A stretch of 15,154 nucleotides of DNA, from assembly GCA_947447315.1 (NCBI GenBank), contig CANFJD010000035.1, positions 1 to 15,154 on the forward strand, written 5' to 3'. Below are positions 1 to 6,987 of this stretch, in pieces. The stretch comes from Fimbriimonadaceae bacterium (GTDB lineage: Bacteria > Armatimonadota > Fimbriimonadia > Fimbriimonadales > Fimbriimonadaceae). The translations under genes were made by a program, and so were the position numbers. Within the stretch, counting starts at the first letter, position 1, and every line of letters starts with the position of its first letter. The notes under the pieces are model-generated. The model was not told where the DNA came from, made no database searches, and saw only the letters and a program-made list of their open reading frames with translations.

Positions 1-2
1 AT

Positions 3-113
3 GCCACCGATGACGTGGCCACGTTTGAGTGGATTGTCAAACCTGGATTTTATCAACTAGAGGCATTCCACGAGCGAGCTGGCGTCGTCCGAACAGAAAT
101 CCAGCTCGAATAG
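3..113 (+). CDS. C-terminal tail of an upstream protein (partial)
   Basis: The third frame is open from the window edge to a TAG at 111-113 and gives 36 residues. The peptide contains P-G-F-Y-Q-L-E-A-F-H-E-R-A-G followed by alternating hydrophobic residues. That resembles the last strands of carboxypeptidase-regulatory-like or cupredoxin-like beta-sandwich domains, where G-x-Y-x-L-x-A-W-H-E is common; this family link is inference. Frame 1 also offers a short ATG peptide ending at position 60, but its composition is unremarkable. The function of the whole protein cannot be told from this tail. Confidence 0.45.
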   Translation, partial: ATDDVATFEWIVKPGFYQLEAFHERAGVVRTEIQLE

Positions 114-211
114 CACGCACGACCACGGGGATGCATGTTAAGTTGCGGAAGCTGAGCCTGTAAACCAATAGGGTGCTTCCAGATGCGTCACCAGATAACC
201 GGGACCACTTT

Positions 212-252
212 ATTAAAAAATGAGATTTTACCGTTAAAATCGCATTAAAAAA
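212..252. promoter_or_regulatory. A-tract direct repeat flanking a 7-bp palindrome
   Basis: The nine-base string ATTAAAAAA occurs at 212-220 and again at 244-252, a 32-bp period close to three helical turns. Between the copies is a perfect inverted repeat, GATTTTA (224-230) and TAAAATC (235-241), with a 4-bp spacer. The block is much more AT-rich than its surroundings and lies 45-85 bp upstream of the -10 proposed for the large secreted protein. It could be an UP-like or curved element, or a regulator site. The rest of the 114-309 gap shows no gene. Confidence 0.35.
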
Positions 253-284
253 GAGAGTTGCACGCGAAAACCGTCTCCCTGTTC

Positions 285-301
285 TAGGAAAGTCCTATAA
301 T
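285..301 (+). promoter_or_regulatory. -10 TATAAT overlapping a small palindrome
   Basis: A consensus TATAAT hexamer lies at 296-301 and ends 8 bases before a GTG codon at 310. Overlapping it is the inverted repeat TAGGA-AAG-TCCTA (285-297). A transcript from this -10 would start at about 308-310, so the mRNA would have almost no leader. The alternative reading is that AGGAAAG (286-292) is a ribosome binding site for a TTG start at 301. I see no convincing -35 at the usual distance. Confidence 0.45.
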
Positions 302-309
302 TGGTCGTT

Positions 310-3300
310 GTGACTAGACTCAAGCCTCCACATCTAACATCTTTTGGGCGGGCGGTATCGTCGTTGTGTTTGATAGCAATGACCTCCGCTATTTTCGCCC
401 GGTCTCTCTCCAACGGCGGATCGAGACAGAACTTTGACGCCGGACTCGACGCGGCTATGAGTCGCGCTTCCAGAACTTTCGATAAATGGAATGGAGGGTA
501 CGTAGCTCGATCTCCGGGCCAAGGATACTTTTCCAGTTTCTCCCGGGCAGGTGCGCTTACCGTACAATCGGCAAAGGCAACCTTCACCGCGCAAACTACG
601 GCATTCGGGCTGGGCACAGACCGCGGAGAAATCGGTCCTTCCACGCCTGGAATAACCACAGACGCAAACGGCTGGCCACTCCTCAGCTTTACCCGGCAGA
701 ACCTCAGCGAATGGTACGTGAACGGAGAGCAAGGACTGCATCACTGGCTGCATATATCCCAACGCCCTGGCAAGTCAGGCACCAACCTCTGGGTCAAGCT
801 CTCCATCAATGGAGCCCGATCGCTCACCCAAATTTCCAACGACACCATTCAGATCCACGCCGGGCAAAGCGTATTCGCCTACGGAGGTTTGAAGGTCTGG
901 GATGCTCGGGGAGTTGAACTCAACGCAAGGCTATCCGTCACGGGTCAGGCGATCGCCATCAATATCAACGACGCTGGGGCACAGTACCCTATCACAATTG
1001 ATCCAACCTGGACGCAGCAACAGAAGCTTACGGCGGTCGACGGGATTCCTACAGACGCATTTGGTTCAGCCGTCGCCATCGACGGCGACACTGCTGTCAT
1101 TGGCGCAAGCGGACCACCGACGGTTCGCGCTCAGATTGGCTCGGGCGAATCCAGCACCACGCCCTATTCCGCCGCCTACATCTTTACTCGTACTTCCGGC
1201 GTCTGGTCTTTGCAACAGAAACTGCAAGCATCTGACCTCGCCAATCCTGATCAATTTGGATATTCGGTGGGAATCAGCGGCGACACGGTTGTCGTGGGTG
1301 CTCCGCTGAAGGCAACCAGCACCGGAGCGGCGTACATCTACACCCGGTCTGGCGCAACATGGACTCAGCGCAAGAAGCTCACCGCAAGTAATGGATCAAC
1401 GGGCGACAAGTACGGCACCAGCGTTTCCATTAGCGGAAATACGGTTGTGGTCGGTGCAAGTTCAAAGAGCACTTCCAAAGGCTCTGTATACGTCTACACC
1501 GGCTCTGGCGCCACTTGGACCGAGCAGCAAATCTTGACCGCCAGCGACGCGGCCAACAACAGCAAGTTTGGCGACTCGGTTTCTGTCAGCGGCGACACGC
1601 TTGCATCCGGATCACCCACGGCTGGCGGCGGCTTCGGCGCGACCTATGTGTTCACACGAACTGCGGGCGCTTGGTCGCAGCAACAGAAGATCACGGCATC
1701 AGGTGGAGCTTCGACTGACCAATTCGGTTTTTCGGTTTCGCTGGACGGAGATCAGGTGGCGATTGGAACGGGCGGCGCGGAAAAGGCATACATCTTCACT
1801 CGCTCGGGCTCAGTTTGGTCTCAACTCACTTCGGTAACCGGTAGCGATACGGTAGCCGGCGACAAATTCGGAACCGCCGTTGGGCTTTCTAACGATACGC
1901 TTGCCGTAGGTGCATATGCAAAGGCCTCTTCGAAAGGAGCGGTTTATGCTTTCCGCCGACAGTCCGGCGTTTGGTACCAGAGTCAAAAGCTCACCGCCAG
2001 TGACGGCGCTGCCGGAGACCAACTTGGATTTTCCGTCGCGGCCAGCAACAACACGTTCGTTAGCGGCGCAAAGAATGCAAATAGCTTAAAAGGCGCATCC
2101 TACGTATTCCGGGCTGACCCCATCGTGGTTTCGCTCGCGTTTTCTCCGGCTTCAGTGATCGGCGGCACCTCGTCGAGCCTCACGATTAACCTCACGCAAC
2201 CAGCTCCAACCGGCGGTTTGGTTGTTTCCTTGAACAGTAATCTGGCCGCAGTGACAGTGCCTAGCACGGTGACTGTTCCGGGCGGACAGACGTCCGCTTC
2301 GGTAACTATTCCGACCACCCCAGTCGCGACTGATGGTACGGCCAGCGTCACCGCTACCGCTTTTGATAGCACGGGTGGATCTGCCAACCTTGTAATCAAG
2401 GCACCGGTCGTGACGGGAATTTCGTTCGCGCCGACGTGGGTTTATGCCGGGGATTCGGCCGTGGGTACGGTCACGTTCTCCGGTCCTATCCCCACCGGTG
2501 GTCTCACCGTAGCAATTGGCTCGACGAACCCGTCGATCTCGGTTCCTTCGGGAGTCAGCGCCACGGCTGGATTAACCTCGGCAACTTTCAACCTACTCGG
2601 TCCCGCAACCGCGACCGACTTGACGACCAGTGTTTCAGCCACGCTTGGCTCGACCGTTTCGACGAACTTTATGGTGAAGCGTCTCAACCCGGTTTCGCTC
2701 GCCTTCCCCGATTCTCTCGTAGCCGGAGGACGAACCTTTATCGGAACGCTCACCTTAGCCGACCCGGCCCCTGCAGGTGGTTTCACGGTGAATCTATCCA
2801 GTACAAGTTCGGCATTCCCCGTCCCAGCTTCGGTGACGGTGCCAGAGGGCAAGACTTCGGTTCAAATTCCGGTCGCCACGCAGTACGTGAGCACCGATAC
2901 TCCAGTAACCATCACGCCGTCGGGAGTTTATGCAAACGTGCTTGGCTCCGTTTCTCTGACCGTGCGTCCGCCGCGACTTTGGGCGGTCCTGTTCTCCGCT
3001 CCATCGGTCAACCGTTCGGGAACATTGACCGGAACGTTGATCCTCACGGCTCCTCAGCCGGTGGATACCGTTGTGTCTATCACTTCGAATAAGCCGTCCG
3101 CACTGGCCGTCCCGGCAACGGTGACGGTTCCGGCTGGTCAGCGACGCGCTACATTCACCGCCACGGCGGGGTCGGTGAGCGTCGATACCCCGGTGATTGT
3201 AACCGGGCAGTCGGGTGGTCACTACGAGAAAGGAACCATCGTGGTTCACCCGCAACCGGCGGTTGGTGCCGTGACTTTGCAGGATGGCGTGATCAAAGTC

Positions 3301-3831
3301 GGCAGCTCGACAAATGGAACAGTCACCCTGGCCGCTCCGGCAGGTGCGGGTGGTGTTGTGGTCAACCTGGCATCAACCAATCCGAGTGTGTGGGTACCTG
3401 CCACGGTCACCGTACCATCGGGCAGCACAACCGCGCCGTTCACGGCTACATCCACCGGAAGTATCGCAACCTCCGGTGTCATCTCGGCGACGGTGAACGA
3501 CTCCGTAAAAACGGTTACGCTGAAAGTGGTCCGACCGAAGCTTGCCTCGGTGTCTGTGAGCCCGAGCACGGTCCAGGGCGGCACCAACTCGTTGTTGACC
3601 GTCACGTTGCAGGCACCGGCTCCGGTTGGTGGGGTTGTGGTTAACCTGAAGAGCTTCCAGCTGAATCAGGCGACACTTCCCGCTACCGTTACCATTCCGG
3701 CTGGTTCCACCTCCGCCACTGTGACCGTGACCACTTACCGATGGGCCAATCCTACGCCGAAGGTGGTCGTGCTTGCCGGTAACATCGCCGGTGACAACTC
3801 CAAGACCACATCTCTTACCGTAACGAACTAA
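310..3831 (+). CDS. Large exported FG-GAP beta-propeller / Ig-like repeat protein
   Basis: Probable secreted or surface protein of about 1173 residues. The N-terminus is basic (TRLKPPHLTSFGR), then hydrophobic, ending near S-A-I-F-A, which fits a signal peptide of about 31 residues. Residues to about 234 form a head ending in Y-P-I-T-I-D-P, a junction familiar from FG-GAP proteins. Residues ~235-603 hold seven units of the type D-x-F-G-x-S-V...G-D-T-x-x-V-G-A...Y-x-F-T-R...W-x-Q-Q-K-L-T-A, the number expected for a seven-bladed integrin-alpha-like propeller. Residues ~605-1173 hold six Ig-like repeats of ~90-95 residues, each with a V-P-A-T-V-T-V-P-A-G-like strand. No PEP-CTERM or sorting signal is visible at the end. 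I prefer GTG at 310 because TATAAT lies just upstream; TTG at 301 (1176 residues) with AGGAAAG 8 bases upstream remains possible. No enzyme motif was seen; adhesion or a structural surface role is inference. Confidence 0.88.
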   Translation: MTRLKPPHLTSFGRAVSSLCLIAMTSAIFARSLSNGGSRQNFDAGLDAAMSRASRTFDKWNGGYVARSPGQGYFSSFSRAGALTVQSAKATFTAQTTAFGLGTDRGEIGPSTPGITTDANGWPLLSFTRQNLSEWYVNGEQGLHHWLHISQRPGKSGTNLWVKLSINGARSLTQISNDTIQIHAGQSVFAYGGLKVWDARGVELNARLSVTGQAIAININDAGAQYPITIDPTWTQQQKLTAVDGIPTDAFGSAVAIDGDTAVIGASGPPTVRAQIGSGESSTTPYSAAYIFTRTSGVWSLQQKLQASDLANPDQFGYSVGISGDTVVVGAPLKATSTGAAYIYTRSGATWTQRKKLTASNGSTGDKYGTSVSISGNTVVVGASSKSTSKGSVYVYTGSGATWTEQQILTASDAANNSKFGDSVSVSGDTLASGSPTAGGGFGATYVFTRTAGAWSQQQKITASGGASTDQFGFSVSLDGDQVAIGTGGAEKAYIFTRSGSVWSQLTSVTGSDTVAGDKFGTAVGLSNDTLAVGAYAKASSKGAVYAFRRQSGVWYQSQKLTASDGAAGDQLGFSVAASNNTFVSGAKNANSLKGASYVFRADPIVVSLAFSPASVIGGTSSSLTINLTQPAPTGGLVVSLNSNLAAVTVPSTVTVPGGQTSASVTIPTTPVATDGTASVTATAFDSTGGSANLVIKAPVVTGISFAPTWVYAGDSAVGTVTFSGPIPTGGLTVAIGSTNPSISVPSGVSATAGLTSATFNLLGPATATDLTTSVSATLGSTVSTNFMVKRLNPVSLAFPDSLVAGGRTFIGTLTLADPAPAGGFTVNLSSTSSAFPVPASVTVPEGKTSVQIPVATQYVSTDTPVTITPSGVYANVLGSVSLTVRPPRLWAVLFSAPSVNRSGTLTGTLILTAPQPVDTVVSITSNKPSALAVPATVTVPAGQRRATFTATAGSVSVDTPVIVTGQSGGHYEKGTIVVHPQPAVGAVTLQDGVIKVGSSTNGTVTLAAPAGAGGVVVNLASTNPSVWVPATVTVPSGSTTAPFTATSTGSIATSGVISATVNDSVKTVTLKVVRPKLASVSVSPSTVQGGTNSLLTVTLQAPAPVGGVVVNLKSFQLNQATLPATVTIPAGSTSATVTVTTYRWANPTPKVVVLAGNIAGDNSKTTSLTVTN

Positions 3832-3840
3832 ACTCGTCTC

Positions 3841-3898
3841 GGTCTCCAGACGCAAAGTCGCCCTCCCGAATTTCGGGAGGGCGACTTTGCGTCAGACC
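3841..3898. terminator. Long bidirectional hairpin between convergent genes
   Basis: Arms 3849-3869 and 3873-3893 are a perfect 21-bp inverted repeat with a 3-base loop (core CCCTCCCGA / TCGGGAGGG). Beyond a 3-base bulge, GGTCT (3841-3845) also pairs with AGACC (3894-3898). It sits between the stop of the large secreted gene (3829-3831) and the tyrS stop codon (3892-3894), which it overlaps. The position suggests a shared terminator or 3'-end stabiliser. There is no run of T on either exit side, so it is not a textbook intrinsic terminator. Confidence 0.75.
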
Positions 3899-5088
3899 AA
3901 CTTGCGGAAGTTGATTTTTCCTACGCGGAGCGTCTTCCCCCGCGGATCGGGAATGCGAAGCTCTGTAACTTTCTCGCCATCCAGGCCGACGCCGCCCGCC
4001 TTGATCAGGTCTTTCACCGCTCCGTTAGATTTAGCAAGACCAAGCGCCACCACCAGAGCTGGAACTGAGACAAATCCGTCTTGCAAGAGTCCATCGGGCA
4101 GAGGTACCGATTCTGCCGCTACTGGCTCCTTACCCTTGCTAAACGTATCCACAAAGTACGCCTCCGCTTCATCGGCTGCTTCGGCAGAGTGGTAAAGCGT
4201 TACGATCTCCTTGGCCAGCCGCACCTTGGCATTGCGCGGGTTTTGCCCCGGACCTAATAGCGCGCGAGCCTCTTCCATGGGGAAATCAGTCGCTCGCTCA
4301 AACCAGTTCAGGATCAAGTCGTCGGGGATCGACATCGTTTTGCCAAACATGTCATTCGGCGTATCGATCACGGAGATGTAGTTGCCGAGCGATTGGCTCA
4401 TCTTCTCTTTTCCGTCGGTCCCAAGAAGTAAGTGAGAGAGCACTACCACTTGAGGAGCTTGACCATCTGCCTCTTGAAGTTGACGCCCCATGAGATTGTT
4501 GAACTTTTGATCGTTACCACCGAGTTCAATATCCGACCGGATTGCCACCGAGTCGGTGCCTTGCAAAAGTGGATACATCAGCTCGTGCATTGCGATTGGC
4601 TGGTGAGATTCCCAACGCTTGGTGAAGTCGTCGCGCTCCATGATACGAGCCACTGTGATCTTGCCGCAAAGACGCAAAACGTCGGCAAAATCCATAGGAC
4701 CCAGCCACTCCGAGTTGTATCGGATCTCCGTTTTTTCAATGTCGAGAATCTTTCCGAACTGGGCCTTCACCGATTCGACGTTGGCCATCACTTCCTCTCG
4801 GGAAAGCGACCGGCGGGTCTTGCTCTTTCCACTCGGATCGCCGATTTGGGCGGTAAAGTCGCCGATAATTAGCACGGCTTGGTGTCCCAGGCGCTGGAAA
4901 TCTCGAAGCTTTCGAAGCACTACCGCCCATCCCAAGGTCACGTCCTTAGCGGTCGGATCTACTCCCAATTTCACCCGCAATGGGCGACCCAGTTCTAGCT
5001 TCTTGCGAAGGTCCGCTTCGCTTATGATCTCAGTGGTTCCGCGGCGCAGAATTGCCAACTGTTCTTCAATACTGGGCAAAGAGGACAT
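3892..5088 (-). CDS. tyrS: Tyrosyl-tRNA synthetase with altered HIGH motif
   Basis: Cytoplasmic class I aminoacyl-tRNA synthetase that activates tyrosine with ATP and loads it on tRNA-Tyr. The 398 residues fit the bacterial family. Visible blocks are G-V-D-P-T (42-46), I-G-D-F-T-A-Q-I-G-D-P-S-G-K-S (75-89), the tyrosine-pocket region D-I-E-L-G-G-N-D-Q-K-F-N (186-197), K-M-S-Q-S (229-233) in place of KMSKS, and a C-terminal S4-type RNA-binding domain (~338-398). The HIGH signature is T-L-G-W (51-54, bases 4927-4938), with both histidines replaced. A-G-A-A-G-G lies only one base from the ATG, too close for a normal ribosome site. It would suit the in-frame TTG of codon 4 (10-base spacing); otherwise the ATG may be leaderless behind TACACT. 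The gene is monocistronic, convergent with the secreted repeat protein and divergent from dacA. Confidence 0.96.
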   Translation of the reverse strand: MSSLPSIEEQLAILRRGTTEIISEADLRKKLELGRPLRVKLGVDPTAKDVTLGWAVVLRKLRDFQRLGHQAVLIIGDFTAQIGDPSGKSKTRRSLSREEVMANVESVKAQFGKILDIEKTEIRYNSEWLGPMDFADVLRLCGKITVARIMERDDFTKRWESHQPIAMHELMYPLLQGTDSVAIRSDIELGGNDQKFNNLMGRQLQEADGQAPQVVVLSHLLLGTDGKEKMSQSLGNYISVIDTPNDMFGKTMSIPDDLILNWFERATDFPMEEARALLGPGQNPRNAKVRLAKEIVTLYHSAEAADEAEAYFVDTFSKGKEPVAAESVPLPDGLLQDGFVSVPALVVALGLAKSNGAVKDLIKAGGVGLDGEKVTELRIPDPRGKTLRVGKINFRKLV

Positions 5089-5096
5089 ACCTTCTA

Positions 5097-5102
5097 AGTG
5101 TA
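5097..5102 (-). promoter_or_regulatory. Candidate -10 (TACACT) for tyrS in the divergent tyrS-dacA gap
   Basis: The 52-bp gap 5089-5140 must hold promoters for both tyrS (-) and dacA (+). On the minus strand TACACT (5102 to 5097) ends 8 bases before the tyrS ATG, which would put the transcript start at or next to the start codon. On the plus strand TAAACT (5111-5116) lies 24 bases before the dacA GTG and is the best -10 candidate there. No clear -35 box is visible for either, so both are weak calls from spacing and hexamer only. Confidence 0.35.
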
Positions 5103-5140
5103 CATAAGGCTAAACTAGAGTTACCGTCCGAGATTCACCC

Positions 5141-6004
5141 GTGGAAGAGGTTTTACGCCCGTTTACCGCCCTCCGACATCAATCCGCGTCCGAGGTTCTG
5201 ATAAATCTACTGGATGTCATCTTGGTGGCGTTTCTCATCTATCGCCTCCTACTATTGGTGCGGGGAACGCGAGCGTGGCGAATCCTCATTGGCGTCATTG
5301 CCTTCCTTATCGTCCTTGTCCTCAGCGAGCGATTTGGCCTTAACACTCTCCACTGGATATTTGAGAAAGCGACCATCTTAGGGCCGGTCGCGCTCGTCAT
5401 TCTGTTCCTACCGGAGGTGAGGCAGGCGATAGAAGGATTTGGGAAAATCACCCCGCTACAGATGATTCATGTCCCAGGATCGGGCGAAGAGCGTGCCGAA
5501 GCGCGCACCGTAGAGGAGATTTGCTCCGCGGTCGCCGAACTACAGCAAGAGAGTATTGGTGCCCTCATAGTGATCGAACGCACCGCCAAGTTGGATGAGA
5601 TTGCGAGTAACGGTGTGAGCCTGGGGGCAAGGATTTCGGCCCCACTATTGGGCAGCATTTTTTACGGGGAGAATCCCCTGCACGACGGGGCGGTCATCAT
5701 CCGTGGCGACACCATACTGGCGGCTGCATGTCGGTTGCCCTTATCCGAAAACTCCCGCCTGGATAGTCACCTACATATGCGCCACCGTGCCGCGGTTGGC
5801 ATTAGTGAGCAAACCGATGCCCTTACGATCGTCGTCAGCGAAGAGCGCGGAACCATCAGCGTTTCCATCGATGGAGAAATCACCCGGTACTCGACCGTCC
5901 ACGAACTCCGGGAAATGCTGAATCGCGATCTTCGTAAAATGCCGATTACTCCACCAACTCCTCGCCCACCTCGCAAATCCCGCAGGAGGAATCGCTCCCG
6001 ATGA
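5141..6004 (+). CDS. dacA: Membrane-bound diadenylate cyclase (CdaA type)
   Basis: Makes cyclic di-AMP from two ATP at the inner face of the membrane. Three hydrophobic segments lie at ~21-40, ~46-61 and ~78-92, followed by the DAC (DisA_N) domain from ~120 to 265. Catalytic signatures are present: G-A-L-I-V-I-E-R (140-147), D-G-A at 182-184 (bases 5684-5692) and R-H-R at 214-216 (bases 5780-5788). The 287-residue length is typical for CdaA. The GTG start at 5141 gives the usual N-terminus just before the first helix; no strong Shine-Dalgarno precedes it. The last 16 residues are Pro/Arg-rich and encode the ribosome binding site of the next gene. dacA overlaps cdaR by 4 bp, the classical CdaA-CdaR arrangement. 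GlmM, the usual third partner in Firmicutes, is not next to it. Confidence 0.96.
   Translation: MEEVLRPFTALRHQSASEVLINLLDVILVAFLIYRLLLLVRGTRAWRILIGVIAFLIVLVLSERFGLNTLHWIFEKATILGPVALVILFLPEVRQAIEGFGKITPLQMIHVPGSGEERAEARTVEEICSAVAELQQESIGALIVIERTAKLDEIASNGVSLGARISAPLLGSIFYGENPLHDGAVIIRGDTILAAACRLPLSENSRLDSHLHMRHRAAVGISEQTDALTIVVSEERGTISVSIDGEITRYSTVHELREMLNRDLRKMPITPPTPRPPRKSRRRNRSR
5984..5989 (+). promoter_or_regulatory. Shine-Dalgarno AGGAGG for cdaR inside dacA
   Basis: AGGAGG sits 11 bases before the cdaR ATG at 6001 and is read in the dacA frame as two Arg codons (residues 282-283). It is the clearest ribosome binding site in the window. Together with the ATGA stop/start overlap it implies coupled translation of the cyclase and its regulator. 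Confidence 0.75.
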
Positions 6005-6987
6005 GCCTGTCCACCGAAAGGCGCCCAATTAACTGGACACTCCTCGTTTCCAGCTTTGTAATCTCCGTTCTCTTGTGGATGTTTGTGGGCGCCCAGACCA
6101 GCCAATTTCGCACTATTTCCGTGGATGTGCGCTCGCAAGGAGCCGATTCAGACCGATTCTTCGTCCGAAAAATCCCTGAATCTGTTAGCGCTACGCTACG
6201 TGGAACCCAGAGTCAACTGGCGGCAGTTTCTCCGCAGTCGGTACAAGCATACGTGGATCTCTCGGGCGCGAAACCGGGCCGGAATGAGTATCCAATCCGT
6301 ATATTCCCCGAACAAGTTCAACAACTGCTGAGCGACTTCCCCCGTACCGTAATGGTAGACATCGAACCCATCGTTCAGCGTGATCTGGCGGTAACGGTCG
6401 AATCATCCGGCGAACTCACGGATAGCAATTTTGTCCTCAACGACATATCCGCCAAGCCGTCACGCGTTCTGGTGAAAGGACCAAAGTCGGAGATTGACCA
6501 GATTGAGAAAGTCCGTGCCGTTCTCCCGCTAGGGCAGGTGGAAATGGATCGGGTAGCTCCGTACCCTATCGATGTCGTCGCCCTTACCCGCGACAATCGG
6601 CCTATGCAGTACGTTCGGTGCATTCCGCTGCAGATTAATGTCACGGCGTCCACGGTCGTAGCATCGGTGGAAAAGGAAGCATTCGTTATTCCTAAGTTGG
6701 TTGGTGCTGCTGCTAGCGGATTCCAAGTTTTGGACTACCTTGTGGATCCACCTCGGGTGACCGTATCCGGGAGTTCCAGCCTGCTTGCCAAACTGACAAC
6801 CCTGGCAACCGAGCCGATCGACGTTTCGGGCCTTAGCGGTACAACCACGTTGGAGGTCGCCATCAATCCCCAAATGGGCGTGAGACTCCGGCGCAAAACC
6901 GTGAAGGTAACCATTCGCATCGAACCCAAGACCCTTCCCGGCGGGGTAACGCCTTCGCCGATCAACAACGGAATTCAAACACCTTGA
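6001..6987 (+). CDS. cdaR: YbbR-domain regulator of diadenylate cyclase
   Basis: CdaR (YbbR) proteins are single-pass membrane proteins that bind CdaA and modulate c-di-AMP synthesis; that role comes from the family. Here one hydrophobic helix spans ~12-30 (N-W-T-L-L-V-S-S-F-V-I-S-V-L-L-W). Three YbbR-type beta-rich repeats follow outside the cytoplasm at ~36-123, ~125-213 and ~220-308. Each has the R-x-L-x-V-x-V/P-x-x-V-x-V-x-G pattern, such as P-S-R-V-L-V-K-G (153-160) and P-P-R-V-T-V-S-G (250-257). The ATG start overlaps the dacA stop as ATGA and has a strong AGGAGG. The 328-residue length fits proteins with three or four repeats. The Pro/Gly-rich C-terminal tail is unstructured. The stop overlaps the TTG start of the acetyltransferase downstream. 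Confidence 0.93.
   Translation: MSLSTERRPINWTLLVSSFVISVLLWMFVGAQTSQFRTISVDVRSQGADSDRFFVRKIPESVSATLRGTQSQLAAVSPQSVQAYVDLSGAKPGRNEYPIRIFPEQVQQLLSDFPRTVMVDIEPIVQRDLAVTVESSGELTDSNFVLNDISAKPSRVLVKGPKSEIDQIEKVRAVLPLGQVEMDRVAPYPIDVVALTRDNRPMQYVRCIPLQINVTASTVVASVEKEAFVIPKLVGAAASGFQVLDYLVDPPRVTVSGSSSLLAKLTTLATEPIDVSGLSGTTTLEVAINPQMGVRLRRKTVKVTIRIEPKTLPGGVTPSPINNGIQTP

Noticed and set aside
1..60. ATG-initiated 19-codon frame at the left edge
   Set aside because: The overlapping frame ending at 113 gives a more protein-like peptide, and this one has no supporting signal.
147..180. GGAAGC ... GCTTCC inverted repeat as a terminator for the left-hand gene
   Set aside because: Six-base arms with a 22-base loop and no T-tract are too weak to call.
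2100..3605. Several minus-strand frames of 99-153 residues under the Ig-like repeats
   Set aside because: They recur with similar composition because the Ig repeats recur. No ribosome sites or family motifs; shadows of the repeat gene.
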